Shown: in pieces, positions 44,166-56,395 of the stretch
How the letters are laid out: every line of letters starts with the position of its first letter
Position numbering within the stretch: position 1 is the first letter of the stretch
DNA from: Nephrocerus scutellatus
Taxonomy: Eukaryota > Arthropoda > Insecta > Diptera > Pipunculidae
Length of the DNA stretch: 64,000 nt
Reading direction: 5' to 3'
NCBI GenBank assembly: GCA_947095585.1
Contig: OX352765.1
Coordinates: 22,474,254-22,538,253, forward strand
The notes under the pieces: generated by a model
What the model was told of the DNA's origin: nothing
Databases searched by the model: none
Seen by the model: only the letters and a program-made list of their open reading frames with translations
Made by a program: the position numbers and the translations under genes

Positions 44166-45760
44166 GAAGTTTTACGAGCGTTTAATTTCAAGTCGATCGG
44201 AATCTGGCGACTTTTGACTTCGTTCTTCCCCATCCACATCAAAAACCGAAGTTCTATTTAAACAATCCGATTTCAACTGCTTAATTGAAACATGACTGCA
44301 AAAAAGTCATTGAGAATTTCATAAAAAAAACCAGATACTGGAAAAATAATGCACTTTTTCCTCTTTCAAATGAGTTAATACTGTTACATTTTCCTTCTTA
44401 AACCGTTTATTTACCTTGACTTGATCCCTGTTTGTCTGTATTTTCGACTACTTTGTGGTCCTTTCTAACGACATTTCATACGACCTAGAGAGCGATTTAA
44501 AGTTTGCGTCTGTGTTATTTGAGGTCCTTTTTAACCACCTTTTGCACGAACTATAGGGCTGAAATTTTGAGAGCGGCTCAATATTGATATCCCGCGTGTG
44601 ATGTGTTTCGCGAGTCACTTGTGGCGCCTGTGATGCGTGAAAATGAAAATACTTTGAAATGGGCTGACCTCAAAAACAGAAAATTTGGCGGTTGCTACCA
44701 AATAATACAATGTAAATGGACTGTGTGGTGTATGGAGTGTGTCGATCTATACATACAAGTTTTTATCCACTTCTACATTTAACAATTTAACAATATAAGT
44801 ATACAAAAGCCATAACCTGGGTTCATCTACCTACGAAGATTATTCTTCAAAAATCGGTCCACAATTTGTAGTATCAGTAAAATATGTGTTAAGTCTATTC
44901 TCTAAAAAATGATGTAAATTTTTGTGCCGACCGTCGTAGCGTATACTTACTCCTGTATGAAATCGATTTAGCTTTTTCCTTCCTGTCGATTAGCTGCTTT
45001 TAATTACATTCAACTTCAGACGAGTAGAACCAACGTATCTGACTTTATCTGAAAAAACCGATAGCTAACAGTTAAAAGAAAGCAGACAAGCTAACGCAAT
45101 TCCAAGCAGACGATTACCTCGCCAACATTTTCATGAAACTGATTGGTTAAGATAACGTCCTGAACATAGTAGTATTGAAATATATTTTAGACGATATCAT
45201 AAGAAAATATTGAGTTATTTTTAATAATCTACATCTCTTGTTTTTAAAAAACATGAAATAAATAAATGAAAGCTAATCAATCTCTTGATAAGCATCGGTA
45301 AAGTTTTACAAGTAGTTATTAGCAAGTCAGTTCTGAACGAGTGCGAAAAAAAGGGATAATACCACGGAATAAATTTGGATTCACATTAAACCATTCGGCA
45401 GTGTACGCTGTGACCAAAAATCAGTAATTCAAGAGAATACCACCTGAGGCATTGTTGCATCTGTATGCACTGAAGTCTTGCAATACGACCGGGATCTACC
45501 ATGTTGTTAGTCGGACAAAGGACAAACGCATTTGACACATTATTTTAATTGCTTTAGGTCATCGTAATGCATGCTGGATATATACAGGAACATAACTGAG
45601 TCAGAACACAATCAGAAAAAAACCAAGACGATTCTTGTGGCTTAATTGAGGTTTGGCCGACATTCAACCCCATGGAAAAGCTAGTGTAGTGAAGTGTGCT
45701 TTCAATGCAATGGGGTACTAGAAGCTACAAATGCTATTTTAGCCAATTATTATTGGTTGG
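44166..45760. other. Unassigned DNA, with a repeat at 44.54-44.65 kb
   Basis: The stretch 44,555-44,640 (GAAATTTTGAGAGCGGCTCA, CCGCGTGTGATG) is related to 17,985-18,070. In both places it follows a copy of the same LINE 3' end, at different distances. The rest shows nothing recognisable. Confidence 0.4.
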
Positions 45761-45764
45761 AGAG

Positions 45765-46105
45765 CAAAACAAAGTACATGGTGGCTAAGTCTGCGAGTAG
45801 AATATCCAACACTGATGGATCGCGAATTTGAAGTAGTGCAATCCTTTAACAATCTCGGTTCAACTGTAGCCGATAACGGTTGCTTAAAGCCAGCAAAGCC
45901 TACTAGTCTGACTGTCAAGGCCGTCAAAACCGTCAAGACTCTTCAAATCCAGGAACTTAACCATAGCATCCAAGCTGCTGGTATATAAGACAATGGTCAT
46001 ACCAGTACTTACATATGGATATGAGACTTGGGTGCTTAGAAAAAAACATTCTGGCACTGCATAATGTGGTAGACATCTGGAACGCACAATAGACCTTACC
46101 AGCCC
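45765..46105 (+). mobile_element. RTE-like LINE, RT thumb and C-terminal region (copy E)
   Basis: Encodes TKYMV, EVVQSFNNLGSTVADNG and KTMVIPVLTYGYETWVLRK, the well-conserved order after the RT palm in RTE elements (YLGS..., then VLxYGxExW). It is broken by frame changes and ends near an (AAT)n run at 46,111-46,135. A related piece is at 51,010-51,140. Confidence 0.8.
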
Positions 46106-46110
46106 AACAA

Positions 46111-46135
46111 CAATAATAATAATAATAATAAATAA
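46111..46135 (+). repeat. (AAT)n microsatellite
   Basis: Eight or so AAT/ATA units directly after an RTE-like fragment; it may derive from the LINE tail. Confidence 0.85.
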
Positions 46136-46539
46136 TGTGATCACACCACACTACATGCACCATGTGTACACACAAATTAACCTTTTATCTTCCATGCTAA
46201 TTTTACCGTACTTCACTTTAACCTCAGGAATTTTTTCGCAAGACTTGTATCTGATTTTCTTACCTTTCTGAAAAGGTCCAATAATATCCGTGAAGTAAAA
46301 CTGAGAGATACATTGACTTAAAATGTTATATTTTGTCCTTCATGTTATTTTTCTGTGTTTTATGAATTTTCTTTTAATGCAACATATAATCTTTATTCGG
46401 ATTTGTTTCTGTCTTTTAACTTATCTTCCAAACTGGGTCAATTGTTGATAACATATCCTAAATATTTGTAATTTCGACATGTTTCATGATTTCTCAAAAA
46501 CAAAAAATCTCTCCACTGGTCCCGATTACGAGCTAATGA

Positions 46540-47745
46540 CATCCAATTTGGCATACCTAAAATCTGCGGTTCTTGTCTAAGCTATCCTTCTAAAATAGTC
46601 TTGGCCAGGTTCGTTGCCGTATCCCAAAAATTCTACTGTAAATTACTTTCTGAGCAGGATCCTCTTCACTCGTGCGAGCTAGGTGTCCCGTCCAATGTAG
46701 AATACCGAGCTTAATTATATTCACGATATCGACGACGCGGTCTCGGATCCCTATGTAAGTTCTGATATGCCCATTGTGTTATACATCGGCAGCTTGCATG
46801 TTATGGTTAAATTATTGAATTTGAAAGCTCTTGACTGACTACAGTAGGCTTTATTGGCATAAAGCAACCGTGCGCATATTTCTGGCTTCATGCTGTTATC
46901 GGCTGCTACAGTTGACTTTGAGTTAGTTTAAGGATTGAACTACTTCAAATTCGTGCTCCACTATTTTCATTGAGAGAGCAATGTTTGATCTTCTGCTAGC
47001 AGACGTGGCAAAAGCATGTACTTTGTTTTATTCTCATTAATGTGCAGCCCCAGATTTCGTGCCGCCCTCTCGATCTGTATGATTGCTTCCTGTCCAGCTT
47101 ATCGGTTTCTTCCAACAATGTCAATATCATTCGCAGAAGTAAGTATCTGCATACTACATTGACTTATATAGGATAGTTCCTCTCGGCGTTACATCGAAGT
47201 CTCACATTACTTTCTACAACGTCAAGCTAAAAGGGACGCGGGCCAGTCCATCACATTGTTGGAGTCTTAATTGATGTTTAATCGGCTTGACAGTGATACG
47301 GATATTTTTACTTGGATTATAACGATGGTTTTAATCAAACTACATAGTTGTTTCAGTTTATTTAACTTACTCTGCTGTGATACCATCTGATCCCGAGGCC
47401 CTAATATTTTTATGGGGAATCCTCAGTAATATATGACATATTGTGATTTTTGTAAGGCACCATTCCCTGTCCACCGCATCTCCTAGATTGCTGTAATGTC
47501 AGCATTATATTTGAACAGTGCATCAGCTAGCTGCTGTGCACCTCGAGCTAAAAACAGTGAACGTACGTTCCATGAAAAAAAAAAATCACTTCAATTCTAA
47601 GTCGTCGTAGACCACTGTTTCCGAGCCACTTCCACCAATCAGATATAGTTAGTTACGGCCACGTGCAATTCTGGTGAATGTCACGTGTTATTTCTCCTAT
47701 TCTGTTGATGGATGCCCGCCAGGCTTCATACTTTGTGTTACATAT
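46540..47745 (-). mobile_element. RTE-like LINE with reverse transcriptase (copy D)
   Basis: On minus from 47,745: 5' leader and endonuclease start with the MRWTGN-like motif (complement near 47,470), then a deletion, then RT: GPRASDGITAE (47,400-47,370), DGLARVPFSLTL (the QGD...FN segment), SANDIDIVGRNR near 47,105-47,140 where the family has FADDIDI, NLGLHINENKTKYM, YNTMGISELT, and LGILHWTGHLAR with EDPAQKV (46,720-46,600). The catalytic FADD is changed to SAND, and frames shift repeatedly, so the polymerase is dead. Confidence 0.82.
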
Positions 47746-49870
47746 TCAATTAATTCCACCATACCTTTTTGATTTTATTAGTTTTTATTTCATATTGCTC
47801 GTAAACTTTTTACGCTACGTTTATGAATGTTTCCTCTCTTGCCTTCTTTCCTGTATTTAATATTCGATATTTCTTTTTTAAATGCTTCTTTAAATTTCGT
47901 TCTTATTCTCAATTTATTTTAATATTTTTTCTTGCTTGCTTCTCTCGTTCGTTGAAATTTCCCTCGAATTATATAATAATTTAAAAAAATTATGCCTTAA
48001 CCAACGGCAACCAAAACATAGAATGTGATTAAAAAATCATACATTTTGGAGTGATGCCCACAGCTAAAATCCTCCGATAAATTCGCATTAAATGCTTTGG
48101 ACAGCAATTGACTAATCTTTTCTCATCCCTCGTATCCCTGGTTTGGAGTACTTCAATCGGCTTAACACAATTACATCATCATCACAAGATAATCAAATGA
48201 AATTACTACTGTATTTCTCTCCACGGTATTATTCGCTGCCGGCACACCTTTAGCAATAATTTACGATCGCTTTTAAGTGGAAATACTGAGTACTGAGTAC
48301 AATGAAACGGGAAAGCAATTAAAAAGTAATCATCCTTGACTTAACTCTGTGGTAATGGTGTTGTAAGCCAAAGTTAAACAATAACAAAAGCAACACAAGT
48401 AACAAACAGCAGAACAACATCAGCATCGACATTAAAATAAAGCAACAACATAAAATCCTGTTTAATCACCTCGTTAGTCATTAAGTACGCCCCACAAAGC
48501 GAACAAACGAACGGACGAATGAAGGAAGGAAGAAACTTTTTGCCAGCGCGAAACTTATCATCAAGGAAGAAGCATAATCAACCCCCCTACAACTAAAAGT
48601 GCGAGTACTCATACTACACAGTGATTTCGCTCCACCAAAAAACACTATTCAGAGATGAACGTCGAAATTATTTTAATTACATTTTTTGTGTTTTTTTCCA
48701 TCCCTTTAATGTCTTATTCTTATGTTTGGTGTGCAATCGCCCATTTCTGAAAGAATTGACAACGTACAACGGAAGACGGAAAAAAAGCGCACAAGACAAT
48801 GGACGCGACAATTTCAGTTCCATTTCCAGTTGCAGATCCTTTTCAATAATTTCTTCTTCCATTAATGGACATTAAAAAGAACAAGCATCAACTGCATCAG
48901 TTTTCGGATTCTAGAGCAGACGATTCAAGTGGAAAGGATCTTTAAAAATTCATTGAATTCATTTCAAAGAATATTCAACAGTGGAAAGGATCTTTAAAAA
49001 TTCATTGAATTCATTTCAAAGAATATTCAACAGTTTTTGCAGGTCCTACTGAATGGACGAGAGTCGGACATCGAACTAAAAGTAGTTCGTTGGTCACAGC
49101 TGTCCTTATGGCAGTGTATCAGTGCTATTGGAAAGGCTTTCCGAATTTCATTTTTATCCGAAGGGGAAATTCAATTCTTACAGATGAGATTTTTTGTCTG
49201 AAAGTCATGCGCAAATAAAGCGGCTCTCTCGAGCGTTATACTTTTGAAGGGTTCGCATTCATAGCATTTAGCTCACAATACATGACGAACTCTCAGAATG
49301 TTCATCCTGTAGCTATAATTTATAAAGCCATTTCAAGTGCAAAACAATTTATGTTAATTAATGACTTTTTGATTGTTCGTTTTTCTAACTGACGTGAGGC
49401 ATGACGGCACAGATCAAAGGTGATTTAAAAATTTGCAGAATTGGAGTGGGTACGACTTATACGAGTACTGTGTGTATTTGCATATTTTCATGAAGATTTA
49501 TGGGAATTGCTATTATCGCAATATTGTAAAGGGAAAATCATTATTGAAGGGACAATATTCGGATCAAAGAGCTGTTAAAAGCATCTTCCAAAATTTAAGA
49601 ACATCCATCTTCATTCTTGGTTAATACATTCTTACTATATATACAAGAATGTGATAAGGTTAGGTTAGTTAGCAGTACATGCCCATATAAACCATGACGG
49701 GTCAATAGCGATGCAACTAGTATCTTAATTAACATACAGAATATCCTCAAAATATTACAGTAAAATGCCGAAAATAGCTTTTTCATTGGCACATCATAAT
49801 TGAAGCGCTTTATGCCAGTTGAACGCTGCTTAAGATCACATTGTAACGAAAAATATATAGAGTCGGTGGA
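47746..49870. other. Unassigned DNA; 52-bp tandem duplication and CAA-rich stretch inside
   Basis: 48,375-48,450 is rich in CAACA/AGCAA units, as in fly 5' untranslated or intronic DNA, but no exon is supported. GGTTAGGTTAGTTAG near 49,659 followed by GCATGCCCATATAAACCATG-like sequence may be a LINE 3' tail on minus. No coding family recognised. Confidence 0.4.
48929..49033 (+). repeat. Exact 52-bp tandem duplication (2 copies)
   Basis: GTGGAAAGGATCTTTAAAAA starts at 48,929 and again at 48,981; the 52-bp units are identical. Perfect identity suggests a recent slippage event or an assembly duplication. Confidence 0.95.
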
Positions 49871-49879
49871 TGTGGATTC

Positions 49880-51160
49880 GCATATATTCTGATTCGGGCC
49901 ACCTCGAGGTTGTTGCCGGTAATTTTCTTCCAAAAAATTTAAAGCGGAATTATCGGGCTAGTCCCGTCAAAGTAAGTTTGGAGCGATGGTGACTGCCTTG
50001 CAGCCATGGAAGTACTGATCCACGACGACATCCACAGCAACGAAAACGACTAACCGATTACGGAATTTATCATGGAACTAATGGTTAAAGTGTAGAGCTC
50101 AGCTGCAACTTAGCTATCCGATAACCTGTCCAAATATAACGCTGACATAGCAGAAATCCCAAAGATACAGTTGACATGGATTGGTCTCTTATAAAATAAT
50201 GACATATATACCATCTGTCTTACAAGGCACTTGGCTGCCTGTGATCGTTGTGGGTTTCCCAGTTAGCAAAAGAGAAATACCCCTCGTTATCGGTTTTAAA
50301 GAAATAAATAATAAATGAACGGTTTAAACATATAAGCTTAAAAATGGTGTGGGAACCTACAGATGATACCCCAGATGATGAAAATGAAAAAATATTTGAA
50401 ACAGTCAAATGGGAACTCCGTGCCTGAACTCAGTTTGGTTGGAAAATAAATCGGGAGGATATGAACGCAAACATTAGCCCGTATACATTATTAAGGCTGT
50501 ACATTGGCACCCATAAGATAACTATAATGACAATAAGCAATGGGTCATAAATATGGCAGCAAGTAGTCATTTGGTCGTTGCAAGTACAAGATTTCCGCGT
50601 AAGTATTCCACAAAGGTACCTGGATTTGAGGGAACCAGTTGGAACCAGGGAGACCACGTGTTTATAGATCCTGATCACAACCGAAAACTGATGACGGTAC
50701 GAACGTATCGAACGTCGACTAGGATATCTTTCTTCTTGGTATGGTGCTTCGAGCGGGGATTTCATTACAACGAAAGACTGTATCCACGCAACGAAGAGAC
50801 CATAAACAAATCAAGGGCCTGATATTTCTGGCGTAGAAGAGAAAGGAACTAACCTTAAATATACTTAGAGGTGCTAACTCTATCATGGGTAGTAGTCAGG
50901 AGTCGTAAAGATCGGAACGACTCGTTCGATAAAGATGAAGATGAAGATATGGCGGCGTCGTCTGCGACCAGAACAAACATTTGTACCTAATTAAAATTGT
51001 GGACCTGGAGTAGTGCAATCCTTTAACTATATCGGTTCAATTATAGAAATAGGCGCACGTTTGCTCAGAGTCAAAAGGCCTAATTTGATTTGTCAAACCT
51101 CTCAAATCCAAGAACTAAACGATCTCTTGTTACACATGGTAAGCAAACATCTGATGCAGG
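49880..51160 (+). mobile_element. RTE-like LINE (copy C), leader, endonuclease pieces and RT C-terminus
   Basis: Leader CGGGCCACCTCGAGGTTGTT matches copies A and B. Then RLPIT-like endonuclease start (CGAAAACGACTAACCGATTA), the DEKEEFFE-like segment near 50,370, VVASTRFPRK and DHVFIDPDHN near 50,570-50,690, VRTYRTST, then RSRKDRNDSFDKDE (50,895-50,945), and finally VVQSFNYIGSI at 51,015. The RT palm is missing. Order is collinear with an RTE ORF2, so this is one deletion-ridden copy rather than several insertions. Confidence 0.75.
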
Positions 51161-53015
51161 ACTTAATCGTGTTAATATTCATGTAAAAAATATGTGCAAA
51201 TGAACCTTCGATGCGAATTGTTAGTTGTTCCATTCAAATACTGCACTCTATCTTCATTTTCATTATTGGAACTATCGCTTTGATAAGCCAATAATCAAAT
51301 TTTATCGAGGTTATTATTGGTTTGTTAGTAGATACTAGGAAAATAGAAAAACAATTACAACTATGAATTAACCTGACAACAACAAAATTAAAATCACCAA
51401 GGTTATTTCGATTAAACATCGCATGGTCGACTCCAGCACAGCTGAATCTAAACTTTATATTTTCGTATTAGGAAGAACTTTTTTTCTATGTCACGCTTGC
51501 GGTAGGAACGATACTCTACTATGATACACTGTATGTTCTTAAGGGAATTTAATACAAATGAGTTTTTTATATTGGAAACCTCTATACCACCAGATCCCAT
51601 TTCAAGAGGAATAAAAGTCCTTGAGTGTTAAAAAGAGTGATTATTCGATATTTTTGCATAAATTTTCCTCAAATGAAACTGAAAACCCAAGGGAGCACCA
51701 TTATTTTTATTAAAAACAAAAACAAAATCCATTTGCAATTAATCAGAAATAATGATAATTAATCTTCTATTTCTATTAACGATTCTGTGAAAAAATTCAT
51801 TAAACACAAGTATGAAATTTAATACGAAATAGAATAGAATACGAATTTTACGCAATTTCGATTAATTAAATCGTCACGTGGTTGAACCCGTGAAGCTGGG
51901 AAGGTTTTTTTTACAACATAATCACCAATACCATCATGGTGGGTGGGTTCTACATAAATAACACTACTAGAGCACTCGTCATAGAAAACCTTCTAGCCGA
52001 TCTACATAGATCAGGCTACATCGCCATTAGATTTTTTATTTATTTGAATTTGAATAGTTATTGAAATTAACATTTGAATGAATATTTTCTGGTAAACTTA
52101 AAAGGGGATTCATGATAAATGATCCTCTAACTTCCTGATCTGGAAGTGGTATTGATGACACTGACTTGTTCAGCTTTGAAAAGTTAACCAAGTCGCGTGG
52201 CGTACACCAGAACTTGAAGCCAAAGGAAATTACCTTAGTGAGAAAGAACATTTTTTGCCCACAATAAAGTAAATTCACAAAAAGTTCCAAATTTCGTTTA
52301 TCACAATTACCTAATTTTTTGTCTTTTTATTTTTTCAAACTAATGGAAGCAAACGACAGTACACTAGATCACACTACAGACCACTGATCTGGCCAATGGC
52401 TGGAAAAGTACGTCGCTGCCGATATTTATTTGGTATCATAATTACAACGTTGTGTATTTGTGGATTACGCTCTTCCCACTACGTTTATACACTCCAGCAG
52501 ACCGTTGACGCTCTTGCGTCCCTATTCATTGCCCAGGCCAACGAAACGTCCAGATCTTTACATCATTCGAGTTACACTCCAATCGGTTTGCGCTACTATA
52601 GCTGTATGCCATTGAATCATACTATACGCAAGTTCTAGATCTACACTCGACAAACGCTCCAACTGACTTACGCAACGTACGATTCGCGCCTATAGCTTCG
52701 ATATTTTTTTTAATAAATATCCTAGCCCATGTGGCAGACACTGTTCTTATGGTGTATTTACTCTAAGAGACGTACCACCTATAGGATAGCATTTCCTTAG
52801 TGGCAAAATATCTCAACTCCGCTGTCGAGCATATTTCCTTATGAAAAGAAAAAGTAGACGAAATAATCTTCCGAGCAGAATCTTCATTTTGTCTTTGAGC
52901 CCACTCCAATTTTTTTAAGGTGATACCGCAAGCCACAATGAAATGAAAGAAAACTTACCAGATTCCTAATGCTATCCCTATTTAGATTATGGATTTCCTT
53001 ATAGGAAAAGGGTCT
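51161..53015. other. Unassigned DNA
   Basis: No recognised element. The plus frame 52,396-52,638 begins MAGKVRRCRYLFGIIITTLC, which looks like a basic head plus hydrophobic segment, but no homologue is recognised and the rest is unremarkable. Confidence 0.4.
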
Positions 53016-53019
53016 GAAT

Positions 53020-54130
53020 AATTGTTTGGATTGCCACAAATCCGGAACGTGTTCCTAGTGGGCCAGACGAAGTTTGTGTTTCCAAAAATTTATCAGTGCT
53101 ATGGCGGCAGTCCAGTTGACACCACAGTAGAGTTCAGGTCCTATGAACGCAGATTCCGAGGCAGCCCTAGCTAGCTCATCTGCAGATTCATTGCCGGCAA
53201 TTTCCGGATGACCAGGGAAAGTGCAACTTGCGTGGCACTAGAGATAGTATTGCAATGTTTACACTAATAAAATTCGCCAAATCGTCCGCATAGCCAATGG
53301 CGATGTAGCCTGATCTGTGTAGAGTGACTAGAAGATTGCTAAAGACTAGCGACCATAGAAGGATACTCCTATTTTAGGACAAGTGTTATCGAATGCGTCT
53401 CACTTGGCCTATTGTTTGGGGATAACTATAAAATTTAGGAATGTACCCCCAGTTGTAGCTGGCTCTAAATAAAGTAATTATACCCGGTATAGGATGAGAT
53501 CGATTGCCTTCTGTAAATGCGCTCAAAAGATTCCATCGCCGCCGGTAGCTTTGAAAGTTTTGAAAGAGCCTACTGCCCAATTAACCTTATCCGGTCTAAA
53601 TATAAACCGGATAAACTATTTACCCTACTAGTAATACATACTTTTTGGTCAGATGCGTTCGGGTACGTGTATGGTGCACGAGTAGACAAACTTGGGAACT
53701 TAACCTGGGTTCTGGGTTCTGATTGCATCCTCACGGTATGACGTGTAAGTTTTTTTTAATAAACATACACAGTTTGTCTGATCCTTACCTAATGCTTTAT
53801 GGATTCGTTCCGCTACTAGCATTTCGAAAATGAAGTACTCCGCAAGGGCGAACCTATTTTCGTCCCAACTTTTTATGCATTTAGCAGAGTTGAAGAGTTT
53901 TCTAACTTTCTTCCTTAGCTTAGCCAGCTGGTCGCTCCACCAAGGAATCTTTTGTTTACACAAGCAGGTTGAAGAGACACAGCTATCACGATAGGAAGTG
54001 AGTAACACATCATTTTGATTTTTTTGGAGGTGATGACCATAATTTGCAATCACGGATTGGTGGATGCCAACAAATTTAAATTTTGGTTGATAACTAACCC
54101 ATTCTTCTTTTAATTTCTGCAATCAAGGGC
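53020..54130 (-). mobile_element. I/LOA-like LINE, deletion derivative 1
   Basis: On minus: linker with KQKIPWWSDQLAKLRKKVRK (54,000-53,870), DQTNCVCLLKK, an RT N-terminal part (53,580-53,390; ATGGDGIF, FRASYNWGYIPKF), the YADDLAN palm (about 53,310-53,270), then a jump straight to the RNase H end GHPEIAGNESADELARAASE (53,225-53,165) and the C-terminal ALINFWKHKLRLAH. Thus the RT thumb and most of RNase H are deleted. Confidence 0.85.
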
Positions 54131-55480
54131 ATATCTTTAAGTATAAATTCGTATAAAGAAATAAAGAAATAACGAAACGGTAATTCCAGCATGATAATGC
54201 TTAAGCACTGTTGTGCGAAGTTTATCATCTTTTGTCTTCCAAATAGCAACCACTTAATTCCCAAAATGTTTCATTCCTGTAAACTTTAACTTTAAAATAA
54301 AAAATTTGTTTCTCCTTTCTCTGGGATGTTTGTCTTTTGTAAACCATTATAGCATGTACTACAGTTTATAAGCAGTAAGTAATATCTTTCCTAACTTCAA
54401 CGGCATGCAGAAATCCACAGCACGAAGGTACTCTAACACCCAGCTAACTACCTAACTATTTAGCATAAATGTCGTTAACATTTGCTGTGGTCAAACCCAC
54501 GCCACGTCTTCCACGCAACTAAAAGTGAGCCTCTCTCTCTACTCGAATAAAAAACTTTAAACAATTAAAGAAAACAGAGCTCGATGCTGTAGGGCAGCGA
54601 TAGATGCTAAAGGCTAATGGCGCATATTGGCATGGTTGTCCCATTAACACAGCGAACTTTGTCGTAATTTCTATGCAAATGGGATGATGTGATGCACAGT
54701 GTAGATGACTCTGTAGGGGCGGTTCGGTTGCAAATGTCTGATGTCTTTGGTAAGTGAAAGTCGTAATTACACAGGCACATACACACACATACGGTACACC
54801 AAATGTCAATGGCAGCTGTACTACATCCGTAGTCCACTGCTGTGTTAATGGCCACGAATGGAAGCTAAAATTTCCATGTTCTACTTATGCAACTGCTGGA
54901 CATGGTAATGCAATTTTCCGGTTGAACCTTTGGCAGGATGTATTGGTATCGAGAGTATGCGAGACAAGAGATGTGGTTTCCCGTAACTTTTTTTTTTGTC
55001 GGAAGTTTTTTGTTGTTTTTCTCTTTTGTAGAATGGCGTTTAGGAATCTTGCGATAGCAGCCGACACGGCAATAGTCCGAGGTGCAACATTCGAATAACT
55101 GGCAGATAGTTTGTTGTTTGGAAAGATTTTTGTCTGCTGCTATATTGAATTAAGTAACTCCGATCGTGTTGTTGTACGCGTATTCTCCGTCGATGTCAAT
55201 GAAAGGACTTTCTTGTCGCTTTTTTTTCTAATCGGAAGTTTTACCACAAGTTTTTGTACTGTTGCTTTTTTTGGCAAATACTTTTTATCTGTGGCATCCT
55301 GCAAGCAGGATATTCTCAATCCACCCACACTCATTTACAAGTCACAGGAGTTCTATTGATTTTTGTCGTATTACGCTTCACAATGCAAAGTCATGGGTAG
55401 TGGGAGCCATAGTTTAAAGAGTAGCTGAGATGTGTAATGCCGGTGGAACACCCCTATCGTCTCTGGAAGTGTGGTGGGGA
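54131..55480. other. Unassigned DNA between two copies of the same LINE
   Basis: No family recognised in the overlapping frames at 54,754-55,098, 55,111-55,359 (plus) or 54,519-55,334 (minus). Composition is slightly more balanced than elsewhere. It could hold host sequence but nothing supports an exon call. Confidence 0.4.
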
Positions 55481-55484
55481 GCGT

Positions 55485-56300
55485 GTGACTATGATATGAA
55501 CGATATTAGTGTCCAATCAATATTTTTCATACCGGGCAACGACGAGAACTCAACTAGGGTATGTATAAAAGAACCTATATTCAGAATGGAATAATAGAGA
55601 TAGCTTCCTAATTGTTTGGATTGCCTAAGCCCCGGGACGCTTTCCCAGTTGGCCAGACGAAGTTTGTGTTCACAACAATTTATCAGTGCTGTGTGGACAG
55701 CGCAGTAGACACCACAGTAATATTCAGGTCCTATGAACGCAGATTCCGAGCCAGCCCTCAACTTTGTTGCGTCTGTCAAGAGTATGCAGTGCATCGTAAC
55801 TGATATTGTGTGCCCAATTAACCTTATCCGGAGTGAATATTAACCGGATAAGCTATGTACCCTACTAGTAATACAGACCATTTGATCAGATACATTCGGG
55901 TGTATGGTGCACGAGTAGATGAACCTGGGAAATGAACCTGGAGTAGGGCTCTGATTGTATCCTCACTGTTCGACGTGTAAGTACCATCGGCCTTTTTTAA
56001 TAAACATACACAGTTTGTCTGATGATTTATTGATTCGTGCATCTACTGACATTTCGACAATGTATTCGCAGCATTTTCTCGACGGGGCACGTTTGGACCT
56101 TTGGATCTTTCGTCTACACAGGCTGGTTTTAGGGACACAGCTTTCATGATAGGAAGAGAGCAACACATCATACAGTTGATGCTGCTTCATCTAAGTCCTC
56201 TGTGGACTTAATAGATGTGACAAGAACATGTGCTTTAGAGAGGACAAGTCCCCGGTATAGATTCCAGTCCGTCGACTTTGGATCATATCTAGAAGAAGCA
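55485..56300 (-). mobile_element. I/LOA-like LINE, deletion derivative 2
   Basis: On minus: part of the endonuclease (DLDEAAST, 56,215-56,170), the linker start SSYHESCVPKTSLCRRKI and RSKRAPSRKCCEYIVEMSVD (56,150-56,040), DKLCMFIKKG, then a jump to RAGSESAFIGPEYYCGVYCA and ALINCCEHKLRLANWESVPG (55,760-55,620) of the C-terminal region. Even more is deleted than in the 53-kb copy. It shares with that copy the segment ending TGCCCAATTAACCTTATCCGG. Confidence 0.85.
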
Positions 56301-56370
56301 TTTGCCAGGAAGGTCAAACCTGATTTGTTGATGGTCTGACAGCGAGGCTTCGTCGGACACATGCCCATTG

Positions 56371-56395
56371 CTATATATATATATATATGTATATG
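56371..56395 (+). repeat. (TA)n microsatellite
   Basis: CTATATATATATATATATGT followed by ATATG, just outside the LINE derivative. Confidence 0.85.

Noticed and set aside
52396..52638. Secreted small protein (MAGKVRRCRYLFGIIITT...)
   Set aside because: The start looks like a signal sequence, but the remainder has no recognisable pattern, and a frame of 80 codons is expected by chance in 64 kb.
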